Source: Sporisorium sorghi
Lineage: Eukaryota; Basidiomycota; Ustilaginomycetes; Ustilaginales; Ustilaginaceae
Length of the DNA: 64,000 bases
Assembly: GCA_023212695.1 (NCBI GenBank)
Contig: JALCCG010000082.1
Location: forward strand, 1 to 64,000
Direction of reading: 5' to 3'
This document shows positions 18,980 to 28,509 of this stretch, piece by piece. The position numbers were made by a program, and so were the translations under genes. The notes beneath the pieces were generated by a model. It was not told where the DNA came from. It made no database searches and saw only the letters and a list, made by a program, of their open reading frames with translations. Within the stretch, counting starts at the first letter, position 1; each line of letters starts with the position of its first letter.

Positions 18980-19134
18980 TTAGCAGAGCAGATCAGAACT
19001 TCGGCTCTTCCGTCATTGTCATTGCAGCTCATTACTCATAGATGCTAAGTGCAATCAGACCTTGTCGCAATGCAATCTCGGGTCACAGGCTTGATGTGGA
19101 AGAATGAGAATGTGATTGTGCAAGAGCGTCATGT
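18980..19134. other. Convergent OGG1/NOB1 spacer
   Basis: 155 bp between convergent stops, presumably holding both 3' ends. Confidence 0.5.
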
Positions 19135-21000
19135 CTACTTGCGAGTGCGACGGTTCGCATTCGGGTTCCTCCTACCATGTCCAATGACGGGCAAGTTGCT
19201 CTTGTCTCGCGAAGCAAACTGACTGCCCAAAAAGATGTCGCCAGTGTCCCACGCCTCTTCGTATCGCACCGACAGCGAATCCTTTCCAGCACGCATGGCC
19301 TTTTCCAGCGCACGTTCCTCTTTGCGCTTCCTGCTCGCCTCCTTGGCGAGTGCACGCTGCCATTCCAGCTGATCCTCGCGGAGAATCAGACCCGATCCAC
19401 CCGTCTTGCCTCCTGAAGCCGAACCAGGCTTGGGTGCAGGGATCGAGTACTTGGTGCCGCGCAGGTTGAAACGGTAGTTCTTCTTGAGGTGCAGCTGAAA
19501 ACCGCCTTTGGCTGTGTCGTCGACGGTGACTGCAACTTTGGTGAGCGTGGCGTTGCCACAGACAGGGCAGAACTTCTTCTCCATGTCCTTGCACACCTTC
19601 ATGCAGGCATGGCAACGCAGAACGAACGACTTGACGGCACGAACGCGCGAGCCGTGCACCCCGACGAGCGAAAGACCCATCTGCAGCAGAACATTCTGAA
19701 CGGCGAAATCACCAGTGATGCATGCCACGGTCATGTGGCCACCTTGCGAGTTGTTGCCCATCGCATCCCACGACAGAGAGGGTCGAGGTTGGATAGAGGG
19801 ATCGTTGTAGTCGCGCGAGACGTGGTTCCTGTTGCTGTGCTGCGATTTGGCTTTGGACTTGCTGCCCGACTCGACGCGCGACCAGCCTTCTTCGAGCGGC
19901 TCTTCCGGCTCGAGCAGCTCGGCGGGCTCGGGCAGGTCGTCTTTGTTCTGCCCGGTGTACTTCCAGCCAGGCATGCGGTTGTCGGAAACGAAACCCATGC
20001 TGAGGTTCTTTGCCTTTTGCACATTGTCCGGTGTGATCCACGCACCGTCGCCTTCCTCGTCCGATTCCTCATCAGTGAAGTCTCCCTCGACCCAACCCTG
20101 TTCGGGACCCGGCTCACCGTGCAATGGAGACGGCTGCTCGTGCGCCTCCTCTTCTGCTGCATCTTGTTGCTCTGGCGAAGAGGCGGGTTGCGCTTCTTGT
20201 TCTGTTGATGCGGCTGCTGAGTCCTCCTTGGCTTGCTTCTTGGCCGCCTTCTTCTCGCGGCTCTCCTTGATGCGCTGTGCGACGAGCTGATCAACAGTGA
20301 GACCAGCTGCAGCAGCCTCATCTTTGAGCTTCTTCTGCTTCGCCTCTGCCTTTTGCTGGCGCTTCTTGTCGATGGCCGCCTGACGAGCCGCCTTCTGGTC
20401 AGCGCCAGAGGAGGATGACGAAGCCTCATTGGTATTGCTTTGCTCGGCAGAAGCAGCAGACCTGGTCGCAGGCGTATCTCCCCTCTTTCCATCTGGACTG
20501 GTACGGATGCGCTTTGTTCCGTGTCGGTGAACCTCTCGCTCGTAAGTCAATGCAATCACCTCCAAATCCTGTGTCGACAGCACGCCAACATCACCCGTCT
20601 TCTTGGCAAACTCGGTGGCCGCAACCATGCTGGCAGGACCGGGCTGAACGATGTGGAGTCTGAAGTCAGGTCGGAGTCGTAGCGAGTCGAGGTACTCGCG
20701 AGCCGAGGCATGCTTGATCTCTTCGATGACTCGAGGCGGGATGTAGTATTCAGACGCCAGACCGTCGAGTGGCGCCCGCATGATGAGTGCACCTGCGTCG
20801 AGAATGAGCGTATCGATGCGTGGCTTTTTTGTTCGCACGCCTGCCTCCGAGGAGGTCTCGTCGTTGTCCCCGACAACGGACGCAGAGGTCGAAGCAGCTG
20901 CATTCGACGGTTCGGCAGCTTGGTTGGCAGTCGTTTCTTGCTTCGGAGCAGGCGCCGATGCTTTGGCACCGGCAGCTGCCATGGCCGCCCAGGTCGACAT
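19135..21000 (-). CDS. NOB1: NOB1, PIN-domain endonuclease for 20S pre-rRNA
   Basis: A single exon encodes 621 residues from the ATG at 21000 (MSTWAAMAAAG); an in-frame Met at 21213 would add 71 residues without family resemblance. The PIN domain starts at RIDTLILDAGALI with catalytic Asp at about 68, then the YYIPPRVIEEIK and LSTQDLEVIALTYE motifs. A Lys/Glu-rich middle follows. The C-terminal zinc ribbon has CHAC and CPVC pairs, then GFQLHLKKNYRFNLRGTKYSIP and the basic tail typical of Nob1. Nob1 cleaves at site D in the cytoplasm to make mature 18S rRNA in pre-40S particles. It shares its upstream region with the F-box gene. Confidence 0.93.
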   Translation of the reverse strand: MSTWAAMAAAGAKASAPAPKQETTANQAAEPSNAAASTSASVVGDNDETSSEAGVRTKKPRIDTLILDAGALIMRAPLDGLASEYYIPPRVIEEIKHASAREYLDSLRLRPDFRLHIVQPGPASMVAATEFAKKTGDVGVLSTQDLEVIALTYEREVHRHGTKRIRTSPDGKRGDTPATRSAASAEQSNTNEASSSSSGADQKAARQAAIDKKRQQKAEAKQKKLKDEAAAAGLTVDQLVAQRIKESREKKAAKKQAKEDSAAASTEQEAQPASSPEQQDAAEEEAHEQPSPLHGEPGPEQGWVEGDFTDEESDEEGDGAWITPDNVQKAKNLSMGFVSDNRMPGWKYTGQNKDDLPEPAELLEPEEPLEEGWSRVESGSKSKAKSQHSNRNHVSRDYNDPSIQPRPSLSWDAMGNNSQGGHMTVACITGDFAVQNVLLQMGLSLVGVHGSRVRAVKSFVLRCHACMKVCKDMEKKFCPVCGNATLTKVAVTVDDTAKGGFQLHLKKNYRFNLRGTKYSIPAPKPGSASGGKTGGSGLILREDQLEWQRALAKEASRKRKEERALEKAMRAGKDSLSVRYEEAWDTGDIFLGSQFASRDKSNLPVIGHGRRNPNANRRTRK

Positions 21001-21327
21001 GGTTTCAGGTAGTGTGCTGGTAGATATCTCTGAAGCGGGTTTCGTGCCGAGTAGAGTTCCGCTGATGCAGACAGCTGGCTTGGCCTTCGTAGATGATGGT
21101 TGGTGAGCATACGACGAGAAGCAGCCACCAAAGTGCCTCTTTGCAGCTTTTGGGAAAATTTTGGAAGCTCTCTCTTTTCTTTTTTCGGAAAAGCCGAAAT
21201 TTTTGGCGTTCAAAAAAAAAAGAAAAAGAGAGAGAAATGGGAAGGGTCCAACATCACCGATAGCCTCTCTGCCGGCCGACAGCAGGCTTAGCCAGCCGTG
21301 TGTGGAGGCGGCCGATGATGGCTAAAG

Positions 21328-21328
<1 letters not shown>

Positions 21329-21391
<63 letters not shown>
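21329..21391. repeat. Poly-C homopolymer, 63 nt
   Basis: Uninterrupted C run, followed by shorter C-rich runs at about 21468-21484 and 21545-21562 and a G run near 21516-21525. Confidence 0.9.
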
Positions 21392-21449
21392 ACCCCCCTC
21401 TCTTCTTCTCACTATCAATAACCAACCCTCGCCCCACGGCGCACACAGG

Positions 21450-21459
21450 NNNNNNNNNN
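21450..21459. other. Assembly gap (10 N)
   Basis: Ten N placeholders inside the C-rich block. True length and sequence are unknown. Confidence 0.99.
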
Positions 21460-21847
21460 CTCAACCACCCCCCCCACCCCCCTCCGCCCGCCCACAGCGC
21501 ACCCACCCAGTCGCGGGGGGGGGGGGACTCTTGAATCACACCCACCCCCCCCCCCCCCCCCCTTTCGCATGTCCCGAACGGATGTGAATCATCTTGATAC
21601 AACATCTTGTTGATCAACAGCATACAACGGAGCAGCCGCGCGGATGCTGAACAGCATGAGAGCACAAAACTAGCCGCAGCTTGCTCGAAACGGATTCGTT
21701 GGCGTTGTCGGAGCACCAGCGCTGCACGAAGTTGCTCAACGCAGAGATATAAAGCTCGGACGGGTACCTCGAAACCTTCACTTCCTCCTTCAACCATCCT
21801 TCTATCACCATAGTCCTCTCTCAATCTTCTGCGCTCACTCTCTCAGA

Positions 21848-24800
21848 ATGACGGCCACCTTGCCGGACGAAGTGGTCTACCACGTCTTTTCATATCTCGA
21901 CCTTCTCTCGCTAGCAAGAGTCTTGCAATGCAACACCACCTTCCACAGGATCGCCACTTCTCCGGCACTCTGGGAACTGCCCTACCTCCTGCGATGGTCC
22001 ATGGGAGACGAACAGCGCGAGAAGGAACGAGGCACCAACGAATGGCGCAAATTCCGAAAGCTGCAAAAGCTCACTCTTCACGCGCGCAGAGCTGCAGCCG
22101 AGATGGGACTGCCGTCAGCAAGCACGTCCGCATCCCCCTTTCGCCATCTGCTGCTCGACAAGCAGTATGATTCTTCCGACCCGCCTCACTTCGAGCTCGA
22201 CTTCTATCGTCTCTTCCTGGAACGCATTCATATCGATCAGCAAGTCCTGGACACACTCTATGAGCAAGTCGAAGCCACGAGCCACCGCATCCCCGCCGTC
22301 AATTCGATGGCACGACGTTTTGGAAGCGATGCCAAAGATGTGCTCATTGCTGTCATTCAAGCTCAGTCAAGCTGTCCATCTTGGAGCCCCAATGGCATTC
22401 CTCGCAAGAAGAAATCGACGGACGAGAGCGACCACCAACGCCGGGGTAAGGATGCCTTGGCGTACGATACTGAAAGCTATCGTGTGAGCGCCTATCAGGC
22501 GCATCTACCCACCACCTTGCGATCCGACACCCATCATCTAAGCATCCAGTACCACGCCGAACAAATCCTAGAACATCTTCAAAGGCGCGAAGCCATGGAT
22601 CGAATGAACAAGCTTGCTCGGGCCATTCAGCACCCGACCGTCGTCCGCAATGCCGAGAGCCAGTCGTCAGACTCGCCATGCAGATCCCTGGCCAAACAAA
22701 CCGAGACGGCCATCTCTCTGCTCAGCATGTTCCGCGGAGGCGAGATCACATGCATTGAAGATCAGCTCGACATTCTTGCCGCAGCCTGCGATCTGTACAT
22801 TCAGCAACACCCTCCACCAGTCCCCAAAGCAACAGCTAAGAAATCTTCCGCACGGAAGCGGGCCGAACACATGGTCCTTGCGATCTGTCACTTTCTGGCT
22901 GATCACGGTTTTCGCACCGCTCCAGGTGATAGGTTCTTCGATCTCCACAACAACTTTGTGCACAAATGCCTCACCACCTCGCGCGAATGTCTCCCTCTCA
23001 GCCTCACGGTCATCTTTTGCGGCATCGCAAATCGCCTCGGTCTGGCCACGTCGCTGTGTAATTGCCCCACCACTGTCATTGCTGTCGTCATGGTGGATCC
23101 CTCAGCACCGTTGCCAGCACTAACCGACACATTCCGTTCAGCCCCTCAAGAGATGTTTTGGGTCTTGGTGTCCGACTACCTGACTCGAACAAATGAAGCG
23201 CTCGAACCCACCCCCACAGATGCGTTTGCGAGGCACGCTTCTTGGCAACAGCATATTCCGTATATCGTAGGACGTGACAATATGGCGGCCTTCAGCAGGT
23301 CAGGGAGTCTAGATCCTTCTGGCGACCACTGGCGTCCCACTCGGCCGGACGATATGGTGGTGAGGGCGACGAACAACATCCTCCAGAGCATATCACACGA
23401 ATCTGACTTACCCGAAGACCTCCAAACGATGCAAGAGATAAGGGACGACCGCGCCAGGGAGATCGAAGCCAAGTGGCGGTATCTGAGAGAGCAATGGCCC
23501 AACTTGACGCGCGTGGATCATGCTTTCCTCAGCTCGTATCATGGACGTACGGACCTCGTCGAACAGGAGAAGATTTCCCGCCAAGTCGGCACCGTTTTGG
23601 ACGGCGACACAGCAAAGCTTGCCAAAGGCATCGACGAGGACGAAACGACATGGCCCATTGTGAAAAACTGGCGAGTCGAATCCATGACCACTCTTCTCGG
23701 GAGACCAGCAGACTGGACAATGCCAGCAGCACCGCTGCGCGAGCTTTTCCGTCGTCATCTGGAAGCAAGGGCCAAAGACAACGATTGGACCAACATTCGC
23801 ACGAACATTCGCACGAATTTGTGTCGATATCCATGGACATTGGAACACGAGCTCTCAATAGCCAAGTACGTGGCTTTCAACGTCATGTTGAGGCTCCGTA
23901 TGCAGTTCTCAGCTCGCGAGGGCGAATTGCTTGTAGTCCAAGTACAGAAAGCCTTTCCGCTCGATCTCGAGGTGATCGAAACAGATCTTCTCGGAATCGT
24001 GCATGAAGATGCGGCGCAAGGGACGGCTGTGGGTGACGACGCGGCCAGCGATGGGAGTGACTCCAGCAACGAGACGACTTTTTCGAGTCGAGGGGTCTCG
24101 GATGGTACCGTGCCGCCGAGAGGGTTCTTGGCGAGGACTGCACTCAGCCAAGGCTCACACACCACGATTGCAAGGATGCTGCAGACTAGGCGCTTGATGG
24201 ATTGTGAAGAGCCGCGGGTCTGTCGCAGGGCGCGCGCTGAGAGCCGACTCAAGCAGGGACTCGGAGCATTTCTGAAGAACGCAGCCGCCGACGGAGAGGC
24301 CAACGCAGTCACATACCGCGTAGGCACTATCTTCCGCCACCGCACCTCTGGCTATACAGGCCACATCTTGGGCTGGGATCCTTACTGCAAGGCATCCGAA
24401 GACTGGATTGTGCGCATGGGCGTGGATCGTCTTCCTGCGCCTTCTGTTTCGGCTGTTCGAAATTCAGCTGCATCTAGCTGGACTTGGCGACGCGGTGGCC
24501 GCCATCAACCGTTCTATCACAGCTACACCGGCCACGAGCACGGAATTATTCGCTACGTTGCCGAAGTCAATGTGGAACCTATTTCTGGGCCCATCTGGAT
24601 CTACGGCGTACCACCTGACGAGGCAAGACATCGGCTCGATGGAGGCGAATCTAAAGAGGAAAAATCGCGGCTGAGATGGAACCTCCACGAAGTGATGCAA
24701 GACCGAGCGATAGGTCGATACTTTCGATGCTTCGACCAAACCAAAGGACGATTCCGTCGAGCTGCATTTCTAAGAGAAAAGTTCCCCGACGATGGATCTG

Positions 24801-24892
24801 ACGTGGAAGCGGAGGATGACAACAAGAAGCTTGCACCTTGGACTTGGGACGTAGAGCATGTCGAAGTTCTGTCCGAGGATGGACATTGGTGA
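21848..24892 (+). CDS. FBXO21-like F-box protein with SirB1/transglutaminase-like and YccV-like domains
   Basis: A single exon encodes 1014 residues. An F-box opens the protein (LPDEVVYHVFSYLDLLSLARVLQC...LWELPYLL). The middle part, about 260-420, has the look of the SirB1-type transglutaminase-like region found after the F-box in FBXO21 (EDQLDILAAACDLYI..., then NFVHKCLTTSRECLPLSLTVIF). From about residue 821 a hemimethylated-DNA-binding (YccV-like) domain follows: YRVGTIFRHRTSGYTGHILGWD, then DWIVRMGVD and a QPFYHSYTGHEHG-like stretch. The order equals animal FBXO21, a substrate receptor of SCF ubiquitin ligases. Substrate unknown here. Roughly 200 residues of poorly conserved spacer separate the last two domains. 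Confidence 0.82.
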   Translation: MTATLPDEVVYHVFSYLDLLSLARVLQCNTTFHRIATSPALWELPYLLRWSMGDEQREKERGTNEWRKFRKLQKLTLHARRAAAEMGLPSASTSASPFRHLLLDKQYDSSDPPHFELDFYRLFLERIHIDQQVLDTLYEQVEATSHRIPAVNSMARRFGSDAKDVLIAVIQAQSSCPSWSPNGIPRKKKSTDESDHQRRGKDALAYDTESYRVSAYQAHLPTTLRSDTHHLSIQYHAEQILEHLQRREAMDRMNKLARAIQHPTVVRNAESQSSDSPCRSLAKQTETAISLLSMFRGGEITCIEDQLDILAAACDLYIQQHPPPVPKATAKKSSARKRAEHMVLAICHFLADHGFRTAPGDRFFDLHNNFVHKCLTTSRECLPLSLTVIFCGIANRLGLATSLCNCPTTVIAVVMVDPSAPLPALTDTFRSAPQEMFWVLVSDYLTRTNEALEPTPTDAFARHASWQQHIPYIVGRDNMAAFSRSGSLDPSGDHWRPTRPDDMVVRATNNILQSISHESDLPEDLQTMQEIRDDRAREIEAKWRYLREQWPNLTRVDHAFLSSYHGRTDLVEQEKISRQVGTVLDGDTAKLAKGIDEDETTWPIVKNWRVESMTTLLGRPADWTMPAAPLRELFRRHLEARAKDNDWTNIRTNIRTNLCRYPWTLEHELSIAKYVAFNVMLRLRMQFSAREGELLVVQVQKAFPLDLEVIETDLLGIVHEDAAQGTAVGDDAASDGSDSSNETTFSSRGVSDGTVPPRGFLARTALSQGSHTTIARMLQTRRLMDCEEPRVCRRARAESRLKQGLGAFLKNAAADGEANAVTYRVGTIFRHRTSGYTGHILGWDPYCKASEDWIVRMGVDRLPAPSVSAVRNSAASSWTWRRGGRHQPFYHSYTGHEHGIIRYVAEVNVEPISGPIWIYGVPPDEARHRLDGGESKEEKSRLRWNLHEVMQDRAIGRYFRCFDQTKGRFRRAAFLREKFPDDGSDVEAEDDNKKLAPWTWDVEHVEVLSEDGHW

Positions 24893-25037
24893 TCTACCAT
24901 CGCATCACTACTCTTCCAATCACAGAGCCATCGAGTCGCACGGCGCCACTAGTTAATCAAGATAGTATGTACCCTTATCACATCTAGCCAATCCTATCAC
25001 TATATCTTTTTTAACACTTTGATTGCTGTGTGTTGCA

Positions 25038-26285
25038 TCAGCCTAGCCCGGCGCCTCTGTACCAGCGCAACTTGCCGTCATGGCTGGCGGTGACGAAGCG
25101 TGTCATGGAGCCTGAGGTCGGCGCTGAAGCAGCATCCGGAACGCCATTCTCCGCTGTCGAGTATACCGAACGAGGCTGAAAACAGAATGCTGCAATAGGC
25201 TGAGTTTCGCCGCCGTTCCAGACGGGTGTGGACTTTGTCGGCGACGCAAGATCCCAAAACTTGATGCTCTTATCCGCTGCGATACTCGCAAAAACACTCG
25301 CCTCTCCCGCCGATGGAGAAGCAAGGCCCAGCACCCACCCCTTGTGTCCGCTAAGCGAAGCCACCGTCGCGCCCACCCTTGTCGGCCCGTCCTCCTGCCC
25401 GGCGTACTGCGCCGACTGCACGGGCGACAGAATCGGCTTGACGTCGTGCACACTGACCGTGCGGTCGTCGGACCCGCACAGCAGCAGATGCTGCGTAAAT
25501 GCCAGCGCGCGAATAGGCGCCGGGTGGTCTAGGTAGGTCGCTGCCAGAGTCAGAGTGGACGCGGAAAGCGTGTAGAGGAGGACCTGCCCCGTGTTGGTGC
25601 CGACCGCGAGCAGGGTGCCGGCAGGGTGGAAGGCGAGCGAGAGCCCAAACGCGTCCTTGTGCGAGCCGCTGGGCAGAGGCGCGACGCTCAGTGTGGTGCC
25701 GAATGTCGACTCGGAGGCCGGAAGCGAGTGGAGGGAGACCGTCGCCCCCGCGCCTACGCTGGCGAACATGGGCGCAGAGGGGTGCAGAGCCGTCCTCCAT
25801 GCTTCGGAGAGCTTCTGCTCCGGGCTGGAAAACGTCGTCAGCGTGTCGATCGTCCCCACAATTAGACTTGCTGCGTCGTCGACGGGCAAGGGCAGCAGCG
25901 CAGGTTCTGCAGACACTCCATCTGCTTCAGCCACCTCACCACCGCCCTCCTCCACCGCCTTCGCCGTGCGAAACGGCGTCAAGTCCCACAGCGCAATCGT
26001 CCCGTCAATAGCATTGGACAGCGCGACACTGCCAGCATCGTTCGTAGTTATGCAATGAACAGCATTGCGGTGCGGTTTCGGCAGAGCGCGGAATGCGAGC
26101 GCCAACTGCGCATCGAACGCCTTGACGTGGCCTTGGCAGTCGCCTGACAGGATGATGCCCTGGGATGAGGAGGAGGAGGAGGAGGAGGAGGAGGAGGGAG
26201 ATGGGATCCAGCAGACCGACGCGACGGGTGCGGTGTGCGATTGAGATGGATGCGATTCTTTGTCGCTCAGGAACTGCAGCGACAT
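25038..26285 (-). CDS. SKI8: SKI8/WDR61-type WD40 protein
   Basis: 415 residues from the ATG at 26285 (MSLQFLSDKESHPSQSHTAPVASVCW). WD-like blades: GIILSGDCQGHVKAFD, SVALSNAIDGTIALWD, LAVGTNTGQVLLYTL, LLLCGSDDRTVSVHD, GHKGWVLGLASP...IAADKSIKFWD, and a last FVTASHDGKLRWYRGAGLG. Blade order and the closing blade fit Ski8/Rec14/WDR61, a scaffold of the Ski complex that feeds mRNA into the exosome and, in fungi, of meiotic Spo11 complexes. A poly-Ser stretch near residue 40 comes from a GAG/GGA microsatellite (26164-26192). Another small WD40 protein cannot be fully excluded. Divergent from the NUP42-like gene, 276 bp between starts. Confidence 0.68.
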   Translation of the reverse strand: MSLQFLSDKESHPSQSHTAPVASVCWIPSPSSSSSSSSSSSQGIILSGDCQGHVKAFDAQLALAFRALPKPHRNAVHCITTNDAGSVALSNAIDGTIALWDLTPFRTAKAVEEGGGEVAEADGVSAEPALLPLPVDDAASLIVGTIDTLTTFSSPEQKLSEAWRTALHPSAPMFASVGAGATVSLHSLPASESTFGTTLSVAPLPSGSHKDAFGLSLAFHPAGTLLAVGTNTGQVLLYTLSASTLTLAATYLDHPAPIRALAFTQHLLLCGSDDRTVSVHDVKPILSPVQSAQYAGQEDGPTRVGATVASLSGHKGWVLGLASPSAGEASVFASIAADKSIKFWDLASPTKSTPVWNGGETQPIAAFCFQPRSVYSTAENGVPDAASAPTSGSMTRFVTASHDGKLRWYRGAGLG

Positions 26286-26561
26286 GATGATGGGCAGATG
26301 GATGGGGAGGAGAGGAGAGTGTTGGAGGTGTCGTGAGGTTGAGAAGATTCTGATGCAAGTGGAGAAGCGCAGCTGGGAAAAGGCTCGGGAGTCGGGATAA
26401 GGAACGCGCACTTTTTGGGACGCCAAAACGACGATTCTCACTCTTCCGCTCACCACCATCAACTCAGAGCACCAGGGACTGCACCACATCGACCTCGAGA
26501 TCAGCCGCCGAGCCGGCTCGAAGAGCATCAGCGACTCACGGCACATGCCTTTCGATTCACG

Positions 26562-27747
26562 ATGACGGTGTGCAAGTTCTTCCTACAGAACAGATGCGCG
26601 TACGGCAACAACTGCAAGTTTGAGCATCCGCAAGGCGGTGCCAATGGAGGACCCGGAAGGAGCGGATTCGGACAGAGTGCATTTGCTCCTCCCTCGGCAT
26701 TTGGAGGAGGTGGCGGCGGGGGAGCGAGCGCTTTTGGTCAGCCTAGCGCCTTTGGCTCCACCTCAGCATTTGGCGGTAAACCAGCAGGAACAAGTGCGTT
26801 TGGCGCGACGGCACCGAGTGCGTTTGGTGGAGTGAGCGCGTTCGGTGCTCAGCAGAACACAGGCTCAGCGTTTGGCGGAGGAGGTGGATCAGCGTTTGGA
26901 GCGCCTGCTGCGGGAGGAGCAAGTGCGTTTGGAGCGACGTCGGCACCGGTATCGGCGTTTGGAGGTGTCAGCAAGCCCGTTTCCGCCTTTGAAAATGCTG
27001 CGCCTGTGTCGGCGTTCGGGTCGACATCGACATCCACTTCTTCGTCTGGATCTAGCACGGTACGACCGTCTGCGTTTGGTGCTAGTGCTGCACCCTCCAC
27101 GTTCGGGTCGACGTCGACGCCGTCAGCATTTGGAGCTACATCCACTCCATCAGCGTTTGGCGCAACATCGACACCCTCTGCGTTTGGCGCGACAGCAAAT
27201 CGCTCTGCATTTGGCAACACCAACAACAACACAACATCAGCTTTTGGGTCCACTTCAACACCATCTGCATTCGGCACGTCATCCGCGTTCGGTGCACAGG
27301 CTCGCCCGTCCGCCTTTGGCACCACTACCACCGCGTCCACTGCCACTTCAGCAGCAGCCTCAATCCCATCCGGCCTGGCATCGCTCAACCCCACGACCCC
27401 ATTCACCTCCAAGAAAAACCAGTACGGCGACTCGAACCTGCCCGAAGTCTCGCTCACAGCCGCGTCGATCGGCGAGGACCTCGGGCCGCACGGTCGGCCC
27501 TTGTGGAAGCCGACTGTGTACGGCCCTGCGCGCGGCGAGCCGAATCTGGTCAGCGGGAAAGATGTCAGTCCGGACGAGCTACGTGTGATGGCGTACCAGG
27601 CGCGGGCAGGTGGGCAGGAGGCGCAGTATGCGCAGCACGAGCAGAAGCTGTTCAGCGAGGCCGAGGCGGCGTACAGGGGGTTGGCGGGGAACAGTGCGAG
27701 TGCGGTGAGACAAGCGGAGAGGAATAGGGAGGAGAGGAAGAAGCAGC

Positions 27748-27780
<33 letters not shown>

Positions 27781-28421
27781 GCGCTCCACCAGCACCGGCA
27801 GCGACGGCGGGAGGAGGAGGTGTGTCGGCGTTCGGACAGCCTTCAGCGTTCGGTGGTGCCAATGCTGGGGGTGCGTCTGCCTTTGGTGGTGCCAAACCGG
27901 CGGCAGCGGGTGGATCTGCGTTTGGCACAACGTCAGCGTTTGGTGCTCCAGCAGCGGCGACGGGGTCTGCGTTTGGACAGCCGGCTGGAGTCGCTTCTGC
28001 GTTCGGTCAACCGAAAACGTCGGCGTTTGGATCCTCTGCCGTACCGCAAGCGACGGGCAGCGCGTTTGGCAGCACCTCTGCATTCGGCACCGCCAACACC
28101 ACGACAAGCGCATTTGGCAACACCACCACGGCATCAGCATTCGGCAGCACACCCGCTTCCCAGCCACAACAATCACAACAACAAGCGTCAGCATTCGGGG
28201 GCAACACCGCCTCAGCGTTCGGCTCCACGACTGCGGGTACGCCGTTCGGGTCTACAGCGTTTACCTCGAAGCTACCCCAGGCGACAGCGCAACAAGACCC
28301 CTACAAGGCGTCGGCGCCGAAGCGCGAGGATCTGACAGCGGACGTGCTGGCGCTGTTCGAGAGCGAGGCGTTCGGATGGGGTATGGTGCCGTTTATCGAG
28401 CCGCCGATTGATGTGCGTTAG
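26562..28421 (+). CDS. NUP42: NUP42-like nucleoporin: CCCH zinc finger plus FG repeats
   Basis: 619 residues from the ATG at 26562. It opens with a CCCH finger (MTVCKFFLQNRCAYGNNCKFEHP: C4, C12, C18, H22). A long FG-repeat domain of dozens of SAFG units follows. A globular part at about 290-400 (NQYGDSNLPEVSLTA, then LRVMAYQARAGGQEAQYAQHEQKLF), a poly-Gln run and a second SAFG block come next. A short C-terminal motif (FESEAFGWGMVPFIEPPID) ends the protein and resembles the Gle1-binding tail of Nup42/NUPL2/Amo1. These proteins sit on the cytoplasmic side of the pore and help Gle1 activate Dbp5. GLE1 itself lies about 10 kb upstream. Confidence 0.85.
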
Positions 28422-28509
28422 ATTAGACACATGTAATGTCAACAGAGTATGACGCACAATGAGTGTATTGGAGAGGATCAGTGTGTGAATTTGTGCAACT
28501 CAGAGGAGA

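Larger units (their letters stand above)
21001..21847. other. NOB1/F-box divergent upstream region with homopolymer block
   Basis: 850 bp holding a 63-nt poly-C run, further C and G runs to about 21562, and an assembly gap. Short A/T runs lie near 21180-21240. A TATA-like GATATAAAG lies near 21745, about 100 bp upstream of the F-box gene ATG. Confidence 0.6.

Noticed and set aside
26849..27928. 359-codon frame with PNAD repeats on the minus strand
   Set aside because: It is the complement of the SAFG repeats of the NUP42-like gene.
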